Assembly (NCBI GenBank): GCA_964019425.1
Contig: OZ025810.1
Location: 1,054,001 to 1,118,000, forward strand
Direction: 5' to 3'
Origin: Flectonema sp. DT1601
Lineage: Eukaryota; Euglenozoa; Diplonemea; Diplonemida; Diplonemidae
Length of the DNA stretch: 64,000 bases
Every line of letters starts with the position of its first letter. Within the stretch, counting starts at the first letter, position 1. A program made the position numbers and the translations under genes. Below the pieces are notes generated by a model. The model was not told the DNA's origin. It was given only the letters and a program-made list of their open reading frames with translations, and searched no databases. Below are positions 1 through 9,893 of the stretch, piece after piece.

Positions 1-1
1 A

Positions 2-295
2 GACGATTTTCTAAATAGTTGTTCATCCCTCACATCTCTAGACTTTTCAAGTCTCAGCAATCTTTCAACTGTGGGAGGCTCTTTTCTAAATAATTGTTCA
101 TCCCTCACATCTCTGGACTTTTCAAGTCTCAGCAATCTTTCAACTGTGGGAGACGATTTTCTAAATAATTGTTCATCACTTACTTCCTTGGATTTAACCC
201 TCGTGAATGTGGAATCCGTTGGAAGTAATTTCCTAAAAGGTTGCTCATCCATTAAGAGAGACAAACTGCATACGAGCATAGCGAATTTGAAATGA
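2..295 (+). CDS. LRR protein, 3' end only
   Basis: The reading frame is open from the window edge to a TGA at 293-295. It encodes about three and a half 25-residue LRRs of the SLTSLDFSSLSNLSTVG type and a non-repeat cap ending KLHTSIANLK. The cap nearly matches the C-terminus of the complete LRR gene at 6548-7873, so this is the tail of a paralogue in a duplicated locus. The start lies outside the window. The LRR type resembles BspA/TpLRR families. No function can be assigned. Confidence 0.85.
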   Translation, partial: DDFLNSCSSLTSLDFSSLSNLSTVGGSFLNNCSSLTSLDFSSLSNLSTVGDDFLNNCSSLTSLDLTLVNVESVGSNFLKGCSSIKRDKLHTSIANLK

Positions 296-326
296 CAGAA
301 ATCATAAATGTTGTTTTTAGTGTGTG

Positions 327-504
327 TTGCTGATAGCGATATAATTGTTCCCCTGTGAGCGTTTCCTGGTTTTTGGTTCCTGGGCTTCTTACATAAATAA
401 ATACTTGATGGTGTTTTCAGAAAAGAAGATGTGTGTTCGCTCACACACTCTTAACAAGTGTTTGTTAGTTGGAATTTAATATTTAATTGAATTGCGGTGT
501 TCTT
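327..504. repeat. Module R1, copy 1 of 4
   Basis: A ~178-bp block starting TTGCTGATAGCGATATAATTG and ending TTGCGGTGTTCTTA. Near-identical copies lie at 1491-1667, 1842-2019 and 8395-8572. It has no coding signal. It sits just after the LRR stop codon and may include 3' UTR sequence. Confidence 0.85.
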
Positions 505-1066
505 ATTCCCTTGACTGGGTCATATTCTATCAGACAAATCCCTTTTCCCTTTCGCAGTATTACGGCATGACTGTTGGACTCCTCCTCATAGGGAAGTATC
601 AGTGCTCGGTAAGAAATCTTCATTATGTTTTTACCGGATCATCTCGTTATTTGGCATATCTTGTTAAGTCAAGGTTCAAGGTACCTTTTAACACATGCTT
701 TGTTTCTCCAAATGGCAGTCACTCATTTTGTCGTTTACGGTGAGGTGTTCCTTGAACAAATAAAAGAAAGTTCAAAATTTTCTGTTTTATTTCATTATTT
801 AGTATCCCCCCCCCTGTGGCATGCGCCTCCTCTCTTGGCGAAAATAAGTGTTATCAACCATCCTTAACACTTGCTCTTATGTCAAGTGGGTCTTAACACG
901 AATACTAATGGTCACAACGTCCCTTCACGCCTGAGGGATTCTTTACGGTTGTGTGGTATCGAATGACTGATACCCCGTAAGCTTACCATGATGTACAAGT
1001 GTTAGGATTTTCTAAATAAATAAAAATAAAAAAATATTCCCTTGACTGGGTCACATTCTATCAGAC
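505..1066. repeat. Module R2, copy 1, with terminal direct repeats
   Basis: A ~560-bp block bounded on both sides by the same 31-bp sequence (core TTGACTGGGTCA, one internal difference) at 505-535 and 1036-1066. Other copies start at 2020 and 8573. The 83- and 80-aa ORFs inside carry indels between copies and start on weak codons, so I treat the block as noncoding. A GC-rich tail (CCCCATCCCCGTTTGGAATT) follows the right repeat. Confidence 0.8.
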
Positions 1067-1097
1067 CCCCATCCCCGTTTGGAATTCCCCACCCGCC

Positions 1098-1275
1098 CAA
1101 ACTTATTGATAATGCTAATTAAACTACCTATTTAAAGATTATTAATGACGAGCTTTCTGTAGTAGATGAGGTGACTGGTCAGGGATTCAAGTTTTCTAAT
1201 TTTCCTTCCCGCGGTTAAGTTGCCTCCTGCGAGGAAATCCCCTGGGTAGATGAAGAACGTTTCTTTCCTCCAGGG
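1098..1275. repeat. Module R4, copy 1 of 2
   Basis: This block starts AAACTTATTGATAATGCTAA and runs to GAAGAACGTTTCTTTCCTC. It matches 8003-8178 with a few substitutions. In the second locus R4 directly follows the LRR gene; here R1 and R2 have been interposed. Noncoding. Confidence 0.8.
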
Positions 1276-1313
1276 TTGTTGTCTTATTTTATTTTATTAG
1301 TATCAATTTTTTT

Positions 1314-2019
1314 TCTTATCATTACTTTATGTCTTATTTTCTGATCTAATGTGGCGTGTTCTCCCTCTCTTTCACGAAAATAGGTGCTGTCAGCCGTCTC
1401 TAACATTGTCTGCTCACGCGGGCGGTGGGTTTAAGTGGTCATTTGTTCCAGGTTATTCTATGTCTCTTATCGTCTGTGAGAATGTCGCGGTTGCTGGTAG
1501 CGATATAATTGTTACCCTGTGAGCTTTTCTTGGTTTTTGGTTCCTAGGCTTCTTAAATAAATAAATACTTGATGGTGTTTTCAGAAAAGAAGATGTGTGT
1601 TCGCTCACACACTCTTAACAAGTGTTTGTTAGTTGGAATTTAATATTTGATTGAATTGCGGTGTTCTTATCATTACTTTATTTCTTATTTTCTGATCTAA
1701 TGTGGCGTGTTCTCCCTCTCTTTCACGAAAATAGGTGCTGTCAGCCGTCTCTAACATTGTCTGCTCACGCGGGCGGTGGGTTTAAGTGGTCATTTGTTCC
1801 AGGTTATTCTTTGTCTCTAATCGTCTGTGAGAATGTCGCGGTTGCTGGTAGCGATATAATTGTTACCCTGTGAGCTTTTCTTGGTTTTTGGTTCCTAGGC
1901 TTCTTACATAAATAAATACTTGATGGTGTTTTCAGAAAAGAAAATGTGTGTTCGCTCACACACTCTTAACAAGTGTTTGTTAGTTGGAATTTAATATTTG
2001 ATTGAATTGCGGTGTTCTT
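1314..2019. repeat. Tandem duplication of modules R3-R1 (352-bp period)
   Basis: Two successive near-identical copies of R3 (starting CTTATCATTACTTTAT) plus R1: 1314-1665 and 1666-2019. The second locus has a single copy at 8218-8572. R3 contains a splice-like CACGAAAATAG but no convincing ORF. Only a few substitutions separate the copies, so the duplication looks recent. Confidence 0.85.
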
Positions 2020-2710
2020 ATTCCCTTGACTGGGTCATATTCTATCAGACAAATCCCTTTTCCCTTTCGCAGTATTACGGCATGACTGTTGGACTCCTCC
2101 TCATAGGGAAGTATCAGTGCTCGGTAAGAAATCTTCATTATGTTTTTACCGGATCGTCTCGTTATTTGGCATATCTTGTTAAGTCAAGGTTCAAGGTACC
2201 TTTTAACACGTGCTTTGTTTCTCCAAATGGCAGTCACTCATTTTGTCGTTTACGGTGAGGTGTTCCTTGAACAAATAAAAGAAAGTTCAAACTCGCAATC
2301 CTACCCCCGCAAGAATTTCTGTTTTATTTCATTATTTAGTATCCCCCCTGTGGCATGCGCCTCCTCTCTTGGCAAAAATAAGTGTTATCAGCCATCCTTA
2401 ACACTTGCTCTTATGTCAAGTGGGTCTTAACACGAATACTGATGGTCACAACGTCCCTTCACGCCTGAGGGATTCTTTACGGTTGTGTGGTATCGAATAA
2501 CTGATACCCCGTAAGCTTACCATGATGTACAAGTGTTAGGATTTTCTAAATAAATAAAAATAAAAAATATTCCCTTGACTGGGTCACATTCTATCAGACC
2601 CCCATCCCCGTTTGGAATTCCCCACCCGCCCTTCCCCCGCCAGTGTCCGGTCGAATCGATACGGGCCTGGCACAATCCCTGCGCGGAAGTAATCTGCACC
2701 CATCCACGGT
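2020..2710. repeat. Module R2, copy 2, with GC-rich tail
   Basis: Left direct repeat at 2020-2050, right one at 2569-2599. The tail to 2710 contains GGTCGAATCGATACGGGC and is shared with 9167-9276. It is absent after copy 1, which joins R4 at 1098. Noncoding. Confidence 0.8.
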
Positions 2711-3003
2711 GACTGAGATATCCCGGAAAATAAATATTCTCCCAACTAACTTTGAACAACAAAAAGAAGTTCAAACCTCTAATTGATGTCAACTACTAAC
2801 TCTCTGTGGTGGGGGGGCTACTGCTACGGTAGTATCTGTTCTGTAAATACTATTATCCTTCGTAATGATACTTTCATCCATTAAAACAGTCACAGTATGT
2901 AGTTTAGTATCATACTTACGGAATGAATGATATCCATTTATTATATTTATTCGCAAGTAGGTAAGAAACTACTTAACTCCAACAACATGTCGACTCTGTT
3001 AGC
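2711..3003. other. Spacer unique to the first LRR locus
   Basis: About 290 bp lies between the R2 tail and R5 here but is missing at the corresponding point of the second locus (around 9277). AT-rich, with no ORF or recognisable site. Confidence 0.6.
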
Positions 3004-3525
3004 AGATACTTCTTTGTGTTGATGTCAGCTTGTTTAGGTAATGCCTTATTCTCTTATCATATTTCCTTCTCAGGTGCAAACAGTGATGGAAAGCGAATCA
3101 CCGAAATGTTGTCTTTTGTAAACATTTTTTAGGAATGCCTTTCCCCCTGCTGTGATTCTCCAGTGCCGTACTGCACTGAATGACAACACGGACAAAGAGA
3201 CATGTATGCAAACACGTTAGAAACATTGATTGTGATGTAGAATACGTACGTCATCCGCAGAGTGTTAGCCTATATTAGCATTATTAGTCACTGTGTCGTG
3301 AGTTTTTTAATTTCATTATTTAGCTTTGATGCAACCCAGAGATTGATATTCGTATAAACCTAATCAAACAGTTTACCCCTCACAGTAGTGTTTTCGTGTA
3401 CCTGTTAGTCACTTTATTATAACTAATGTTTATTATAGTTAACTCTGGTATAATACAGATGTTTATTTCTTCATAGATATAATCAAACATTTCATCCCTA
3501 CAGTCATCACTTTATTTATAAAGAA
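3004..3525. repeat. Module R5, copy 1
   Basis: This block starts AGATACTTCTTTGTGTTGAT and aligns with 9280-9822 over its whole length with scattered substitutions and small indels. An internal part (from CCGTACTGCACTGAATGACA) recurs at 3679-3895. Noncoding. Confidence 0.8.
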
Positions 3526-3694
3526 TTCTACTAAGAAATGTTAATTTTCATTTTTTTATAAAGATAGTTTATTTCTTGACGAGACTATAGGCGAAACTTA
3601 CACTCTGTCGTATTACATTATACCCAGGTTTTGGTTTCCCAGGGCTCACGATTAATTCGTAATTGAATAACTCGATTCCGTACTGCACTGAATG
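3518..3694. repeat. Repeat R6, copy 1
   Basis: An AT-rich block containing TTTATTTCTTGACGAGAC and AATTCGTAATTGAATAACTC. A diverged copy lies at 4320-4500. No coding potential. Confidence 0.7.
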
Positions 3695-3895
3695 ACAACA
3701 CGGAAAAAGAGATTTGTATGCAGATAAGTTAGAAACATTGATTATAATGTAGAGAAAGTACGTCAATTGCAGAGTGTTAGCCAGTATTAACATTTTAGTC
3801 ACTGTGTCATGAGTTTTTTAATTTTATTATTGAGTTCTGATACAATGCAGAGATTTATATTCGTATATGAACCTAATCAAACAGTCTTCCCCCTA
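3679..3895. repeat. Partial third copy of the R5 interior
   Basis: The block from CGTACTGCACTGAATGACAA to TAATCAAACAGTCTTCCCC is a more diverged copy of 3162-3390 and 9450-9680, so it predates the locus duplication. Confidence 0.75.
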
Positions 3896-4319
3896 CTAGT
3901 TAGGCGGAGCAAAGGAGATTCACACATGAGCCGTTAAATCCCACACGTGTTTTTGTCTTTCCTCATCTGTGAGGAGCCGAGAAAGGAAAAAAAAGGGTCA
4001 ACTCCCTCCTACTACCTTTTCCCGCTCTTTTTGCGACTATCGACTGTGAGAAAAGAGTTGCTTTTTTTTTTATTTTTAAAACCGTTATTTTTCATTCTAC
4101 AAACACCAATTATAAAATGTCTTTTTTTAAAAGCGTCGGTAGATAATAGTGAACCCACCACTTCGATTAATTACATGTAACAAAGTCACCCTCCGATCTT
4201 TTCGTATTGTATTAAATCTCCCCAAGGTAACACTCCAACTTAATTTAGACATTACTACCTTAATTTATTTTAGATGAGTGCTCCGCTAGTAGTAACTAGC
4301 AATTATTACTAACAATTTC
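3896..4319. other. Noncoding spacer
   Basis: AT-rich with T and A runs. A 77-aa ORF starting on a non-ATG codon looks accidental. I see nothing else here. Confidence 0.5.
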
Positions 4320-4500
4320 TTTTTATAAAGAATTTTATTAAGAAATGTTCATTTTTTTTATTTTTCTATAATAAAGATTATTTATTTCTTGACGAGACGA
4401 TAAATGAAACCTACACTCTGCTGTACTTCATACCCCTGGTTTTGGTTTCCCAAGGCTCCAAATTAATTCGTAATTGAATAACTCGATTCCGTATAACTTT
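4320..4500. repeat. Repeat R6, copy 2
   Basis: A diverged second copy of 3518-3694, recognisable by TTATTTCTTGACGAGACGAT and AATTCGTAATTGAATAACTC. Sequence from 4501 to 4690 is unique and shows no feature. Confidence 0.65.
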
Positions 4501-4689
4501 AGTTTCCCCGAAGTGTTGTTACATTGAGCCTGATTAAGTATCTTATTACTCCCTCAAAGTAATTACTAAAACAAGGAACTCCCCAGGGACTTCACACCAT
4601 ACGATGATGAACAGATAGTGATGTAGTTCATATGTATTCAGTTTTATTATCATTATTATCAACAATCAATCACATGGCTGTCATTAACG

Positions 4690-5119
4690 AGGTGAAAGCC
4701 ACGGAAGCACAACCACAAGAATATACAAAAGTAATTTATGGTTAGTTGTGTAAGAAAAGACACATCCGTTATGTTGGTCAAACTTCTATAACTGCGTGAG
4801 GTCGAGAAAAAACAACATTAGAGCAATCGCTCAGTTCAGGGGAAATCTACTCAAAACATTATACGAATTGATAGGAAAAAGAAAATATCCACTTTTCCCA
4901 TTGACACTGGAAGTTATTAATGAACCCGACTTCTTGAAAGACATTCCACTGCTCGCGTAAAACAACTGGAGCATTGTTTGATTAAAAAATTGAATACATC
5001 CAATCTCAAAAGTGAGAACAAGAAGAATGCTTTGGACACTTACTGGCTGAACCTGAATCTTTGCTATAAAGTGTTAGGTGGTATCGGTCTCGGCGCTATT
5101 CTTATTGGATGTCATTAAT
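4690..5119 (+). pseudogene. GIY-YIG endonuclease relic
   Basis: Conceptual translation gives a GIY-YIG signature: VIYG, ten residues further RYVGQTS, then YPLFPLTLEVINEPD and a C-terminal LEHCLIKKLNT, which resembles the usual acidic-residue helix ending in LI. The frame is broken several times, so it is dead. GIY-YIG nucleases occur as homing endonucleases, as repair-type nucleases and at the end of Penelope-like retroelements. I see no reverse transcriptase here, so the parent cannot be named. Confidence 0.6.
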
Positions 5120-5148
5120 AACTAAAAGTAACTTGTCCTTGTGTAAGA

Positions 5149-5456
5149 ACACGCATCTGGTACAACAGTTGGTGATAGCTTCTTAAATGCATCCTCGGCA
5201 AGCATCAATTCAGACACGTCGACTCTATCTACTTGCAGTACTCAAGAACTGAATAGTTTAAAATACAACGACCATTCTTGCGTCTTCGCTACTGATTTGC
5301 CGGTCTCAGAAGAATTAAGAGACTTCTTTGCACGAGGTCAAAGAATTAGAGTCCCAGTGCACCCATCAGCTGCATTCTTTAAAAAATACAATTGGGAAAA
5401 ACTATATAATTCCACAAAAAAGTTTCTGAAATGTCTGATCTCAATATAGCTTACTG
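5149..5456 (+). pseudogene. Coding-like fragment, no start codon
   Basis: About 100 codons are open on the + strand without an ATG. The composition is protein-like, for example SEELRDFFARGQRIRVPVHP and FFKKYNWEKLYNSTKKFLKC. It lies 30 bp after the GIY-YIG relic, so it may be the remains of the next gene or element. I do not recognise the family. Confidence 0.35.
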
Positions 5457-6547
5457 CTAGTGCATTAAACTCGTGGGGGTTTTTTTTTCTCTCAAAATTC
5501 TTTTTCCCACATAAGCCAAGGCCATCCGACGAGATGAGTGAAAATACACCGAACCCGTGCGACCCGGGGCTTGTCCCTGGATCCGCATAGCTCGGTATAC
5601 GGATGGACGAATTTCGGGTAGAGACACTTGTTTCCCGACTTGTCAGTTCATACAACCATGAGAGTTCAGAGTGTATTAAAATACTAGAGGTGCATCACAA
5701 GCATAGATCCGACATTTCAGGAATTAGAGGGTTTTCCCAATACAATTTTCAAAGAAACTGCAACTTAAATTGAGTAAAGAGTTAAGCTTTCTTGATTCAC
5801 TATTGTAAAATAAAGCATGGACAGAACTTTGGTATCTTCAAGTTCAGTTTGTTGACAAATTACAACACGATATTGGTTACATGCGGATGGGTTGTGAGCA
5901 ATGGAAACCTACCTCCAACAAGGAACTTACAGAAACATGGAATCAGTGTTGGTTTGCTTTAGTCAAAGCAATTGGACATTGTTCGCTTCTCAGTGGATCT
6001 TCGCAGTCCAAAAACTAATTTTCATGGGGGCGCTCTATTTTGACAGCACATATGGGGATTTATCGATACTAACTGTTGGTCTCTCGAACCCTATATTCGT
6101 TTTAGCCAGTTTCAAGTTGCTTTATATTTAATCATAGTATCAAGTTCCCCACTTGTCTTCCTGCAACTATTACTTTAAAAGATGCCTTTTGAAATGGCAA
6201 TTGTTTTTGAGTTCCCAGAGGCATTAACCCTTGCGGTGGTTGAAAAAGAACTACCTAGCAATTCCCGGAAAAGCAGAAGTTGGATCTCAGGTCGATGGTG
6301 ACAGAAATTTCGATACCAATTAATTTAGAAAGAGTGCATTCAGTTCACTTATCACTTTTTATTTTAACAGCGAAGATGATATTAACAGAATCCCCAGTGG
6401 CGTTAATCTTAATAGGTTGGGACTAAATTGTGCAACAACAACAAAAAAAGAAGTCTGTTTGAAGAAATATGTTTCGCGCATTTGTTAATCTCATCATACT
6501 CCAAGCTATTCATCATCACATTTCGTAGGTTACTCAGTCGAGTTAAA
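5457..6547. other. Gene-poor spacer upstream of the LRR gene
   Basis: Several short coding-like stretches remain, for example WNQCWFALVKAIGHCSLLSG near 5905-5990 and a 35-codon ORF from 6190. None is long or recognisable. The 76-aa ORF at 5901 overlaps the first in another frame. The last 20 bp hold a candidate acceptor, CACATTTCGTAG at 6528, for the LRR gene. Confidence 0.4.
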
Positions 6548-7873
6548 ATGCAACTCTCGGTTACATTCCCAGACACCGGATTTCCTGACGTTGTTTTCAC
6601 AGCTTCTGGAGAGTCGCTCGTGAAGGATGCATTGCAGGTTGCAGCTGACGAGTGGGGTACCGATGCTGACTTTCTTGAGCTTTCTCTCGCTGGATCGCTG
6701 CTTCGAGCAGGTAATCGACTGGTGTCGTATGGAGTGGAGGATGGCTCTCTGTTGGATGCATCGGTGGTGCGCTTGTTTGGATTGGAATTTTTGACAGATT
6801 CTGCAAAGAGAGCGAAGGCATTCCTACGAGGAGAACGGGATCAGGACGGGTTTTTCTGCCTTGATACTCCCACATTCGCTGTGGATGGCTGTCTTCAGTT
6901 TAACAACCGTGATGAGTGGTTCTCGGATGATGTTACGAACATCTCATTCAGCAACTCTGAACCCTCAGTCACGACCGTTTCAGATAATTTCTTAGCTGAA
7001 TTATGTGATGTTACAAATATCCGTCTGCCTGGTCTTCAATACGTCACAGTTGTTGGTAATTATTTCCTCCGACTTTGCGAGTTACTGACATCCGTAGACT
7101 TATCAAGTCTCAGCAATGTTTCAGTTGTTGGAGACGATTTTCTAAATAATTGTTCATCCCTCACATCTCTGGACTTATCAAGTCTCAGCAATATTTCAGT
7201 TGTTGGAGAGTTTTTTCTAGCTGGTTGTTCATCCCTCACATCTCTGGACTTATCAAGTCTCAGCAATGTTTCAGCTGTTGGAAAGGGTTTTCTAGATGAT
7301 TGTTCATCCCTCACATTTCTGAACTTATCAAGTCTCAACAATGTTTCAGCTGTTGGAAACTATTTTCTAAGTTGTTGTTCATCCCTCACATCTCTGGACT
7401 TATCAAGTCTAAGCAATGTTTCAGCTGTTGGAGACGATTTTCTAAGTGGTTGTTCATCCCTCACATCTCTGGACTTATCAAGTCTCGGCAATGTTTCAGC
7501 TGTTGGAAAGGGTTTTCTAGATGATTGTTCATCCCTCACATCTCTGGACTTATCAAGTCTCAGCAATATTTCAGTTGTTGGAGACTTTTTTCTATATGAT
7601 TGTTCATCCCTCACATCTCTGGACTTATCAAGACTCAGCAATCTTTCAGCTGTTGGAGACTATTTTCTAGATAGTTGTTCATCCCTCACATCTCTGGACT
7701 TATCAAGTCTCAGCAATATTTCAGCTGTTGGAAAGTATTTTCTAAATAATTGTTCATCACTTACTTCCTTGGATTTTTCCCTCATGAATGTGGAATTCGT
7801 TGGAAGTAAGTTCCTAAATAATTGTTCATCCATTAACAGAGACCAACTGCATACGAGCATAAGGAATTTGTAA
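6548..7873 (+). CDS. Ubiquitin-like/LRR repeat protein
   Basis: A 441-aa protein starting at the ATG after the acceptor at 6528; the frame is open further upstream but starts there on a non-AUG codon. Residues 1-75 (MQLSVTFPDTGF..., ending VVRLFG) have the length and pattern of a ubiquitin-like fold. A linker with FCLDTPTFAVDG follows. From about residue 150 there are twelve 25-residue LRRs of the form xxFLxxCSSLTSLDLSSLSNVSAVG, then a cap ending HTSIRNL. The repeats are nearly identical at the DNA level (75-bp period), implying recent expansion or gene conversion. There is no signal peptide or membrane segment. Similar LRRs are known in BspA-type proteins of protists. It is probably a multigene-family member; its function is unknown. 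Confidence 0.88.
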   Translation: MQLSVTFPDTGFPDVVFTASGESLVKDALQVAADEWGTDADFLELSLAGSLLRAGNRLVSYGVEDGSLLDASVVRLFGLEFLTDSAKRAKAFLRGERDQDGFFCLDTPTFAVDGCLQFNNRDEWFSDDVTNISFSNSEPSVTTVSDNFLAELCDVTNIRLPGLQYVTVVGNYFLRLCELLTSVDLSSLSNVSVVGDDFLNNCSSLTSLDLSSLSNISVVGEFFLAGCSSLTSLDLSSLSNVSAVGKGFLDDCSSLTFLNLSSLNNVSAVGNYFLSCCSSLTSLDLSSLSNVSAVGDDFLSGCSSLTSLDLSSLGNVSAVGKGFLDDCSSLTSLDLSSLSNISVVGDFFLYDCSSLTSLDLSRLSNLSAVGDYFLDSCSSLTSLDLSSLSNISAVGKYFLNNCSSLTSLDFSLMNVEFVGSKFLNNCSSINRDQLHTSIRNL

Positions 7874-8002
7874 TGACGGAAATCACAAGTGTTGTTTCCA
7901 ATGTGTGCGCGTTATTCCCTTTTGTTTTTTTTTCGAGGTATTTAATGTATCTTTTATTCAAGTTTCTAATTACTGGGTTCTGATGTGAAGAAGCATGTTA
8001 TG

Positions 8003-8178
8003 AAACTTATTGATAATGCTAATTAAACTACCGATTTAAAGATTATTAATGACTAGCTTTCTGTAGTAGATGAGGTGACTGGTAAGGGATTCAAGCTTTC
8101 TAATTTTCCTTCCCGCGGTTAAGTTGCCTCCTGCGAGGAAATCCCCTGGGTAGATGAAGAACGTTTCTTTCCTCTAGT
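8003..8178. repeat. Module R4, copy 2
   Basis: Same block as 1098-1275. It lies 129 bp after the LRR stop codon. Confidence 0.8.
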
Positions 8179-8217
8179 GTAATTGTCTTATTTTATTTTA
8201 TTAGTATAATTTCTCTT

Positions 8218-8572
8218 TCTTATCATTACTTTATTTCTTATTTTCTGATCTAATGTAGCGTGTTCTCCCTCTCTTTCACGAAAATAGGTGCTGTCAGCCG
8301 TCTCTAACATTGTCTGCTCACGCGGGCGGTGGGTTTAAGTGGTCATTTGTTCCAGGTTATTCTATGTCTCTTATCGTCTGTGAGAGTGTCGCGGTTGCTG
8401 GTAGCGATATAATTGTTACCCTGTGAGCTTTTCTTGGTTTTTGGTTCCTATACTTCTTAAATAAATAAATACTTGATGGTGTTTTCAGAAAAGAAGATGT
8501 GTGTTCGCTCACACACTCTTAACAAGTGTTTGTTAGTTGGAATTTAATATTTGATTGAATTGCGGTGTTCTT
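8218..8572. repeat. Modules R3-R1, single copy
   Basis: R3 (8218-8394) followed by R1 (8395-8572), matching both tandem copies at 1314-2019. Confidence 0.82.
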
Positions 8573-9276
8573 ATTCCCTTGACTGGGTCATATTCTATCA
8601 GACGAATCCCTTTTCCCTTTCGCAGTATTACGGCATGACTGTTGGACTCCTCCCCATAGGGAAGTATCAGTGCTCGGTAAGAAATCTTCATTATGTTTTT
8701 ACCGGATCGTCTCGTTATGTGGCATATGTTGTTGAGTCAAGGTTCAAGGTACCTTTTAACACGTGCTTTGTTCCAAATGGCAGTCACTCATTTTGTCGTT
8801 TACGGTGAAGTGTTCCTTGAACAAATAAAAGAAAGTTCAAACTCGCATCCCTCACCCCGCAAAACTTTCTGTTTTATTTTATTTTATTTAGTATCCCCCC
8901 TTCAGATTCCCCCCCTGTGGCATGCGCCTCCTCTCTTGGCAAAAATAAGTGTTATCAGCCATCCTTAACACTTGCTCTTATGTCAAGTGGGTCTTAACAC
9001 GAATACTGATAGTCACAACGTCCCTTCACGCCTGAGGGATTCTTTACGGTTGTGTGGTATCGAATGACTGATACCCCGTAAGCTTACCATGATGTACAAG
9101 TGTTAGGATTTTCTAAATAAATAAAAATAAAAAATATTCCCTTGACTGGGTCACATTCTATCAGACACCCAACCCCGTTTGGAATTCCCCACCCGCCCTT
9201 CCCCCGCCAGTGTCAGGTCGAATCGATACGGGCCTGGCACAATCCCTGCGCGGAAGTAATCTGCACCCATCCACGG
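8573..9276. repeat. Module R2, copy 3, with GC-rich tail
   Basis: The 31-bp direct repeats are at 8573-8603 and 9136-9166. The interior has small indels relative to copies 1 and 2 (for example a shorter TTTGTTCCAAATGGC stretch) that shift the internal ORFs, which argues against coding. Confidence 0.8.
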
Positions 9277-9279
9277 TGT

Positions 9280-9822
9280 AGATACTTCTTTGTGTTGATC
9301 TCAGCTTGTTTAGGTAATGCCTTATTCTCTTATCATATTTCCTTCTCAGGTGCAAACAGTGATGGAAAGCGAATTACCGAAATGTTCTCTTTTGTAAACA
9401 TTTTTTAGATTGACGTTTCTGAATGCCTTTCCCCCTGCTGTGATTCTCCAGTGCCGTACTGCACTGAATGACAACACGGACAAGGAGACATGTATGCAAA
9501 CACGTTAGAAACATTGATTGTGATGTAGAATACGTACGTCATCTGCAGAGTGTTAGCCTATATTAGCAATATTAGTCACTGTGTCGTGAGTTTTTTAATT
9601 TCATTATTTAGCTTTGATGCAACACAGAGATTGATATTCGTATAAACCTAATCAAACAGTTTACCCCTCACAGTAGTGTTTTCGTGTACCTATTAGTCAC
9701 TTTATTATAACTAATGTTTATTATAGTTAACTCTGGTGTAATACAGATGTTTATTTCTTCATAGATATAATGAAACATTTAATCCCTACGGTCATCACTT
9801 TTTTTATAAAGAATTTTAAAAA
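9280..9822. repeat. Module R5, copy 2
   Basis: Aligns with 3004-3525. It ends about 70 bp before the first gene of the unidirectional array. Confidence 0.8.
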
Positions 9823-9893
9823 AATATTTTGTTTTCCAACAGCAAAGTACCCTGAATGGACTTGTCGTGAGAGTTACTTTCTTAACTTTTAGA

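Noticed and set aside
2640-2700. tRNA gene (GGTCGAATC resembles a B box)
   Set aside because: No matching A box, acceptor stem or cloverleaf on either strand. It is shared only as part of the R2 tail.
7060-7860. Four - strand ORFs of 66-93 aa with LRLDKSRDVRDEQ repeats
   Set aside because: Antisense readings of the 75-bp LRR repeats. The + frame has the conserved LRR pattern.
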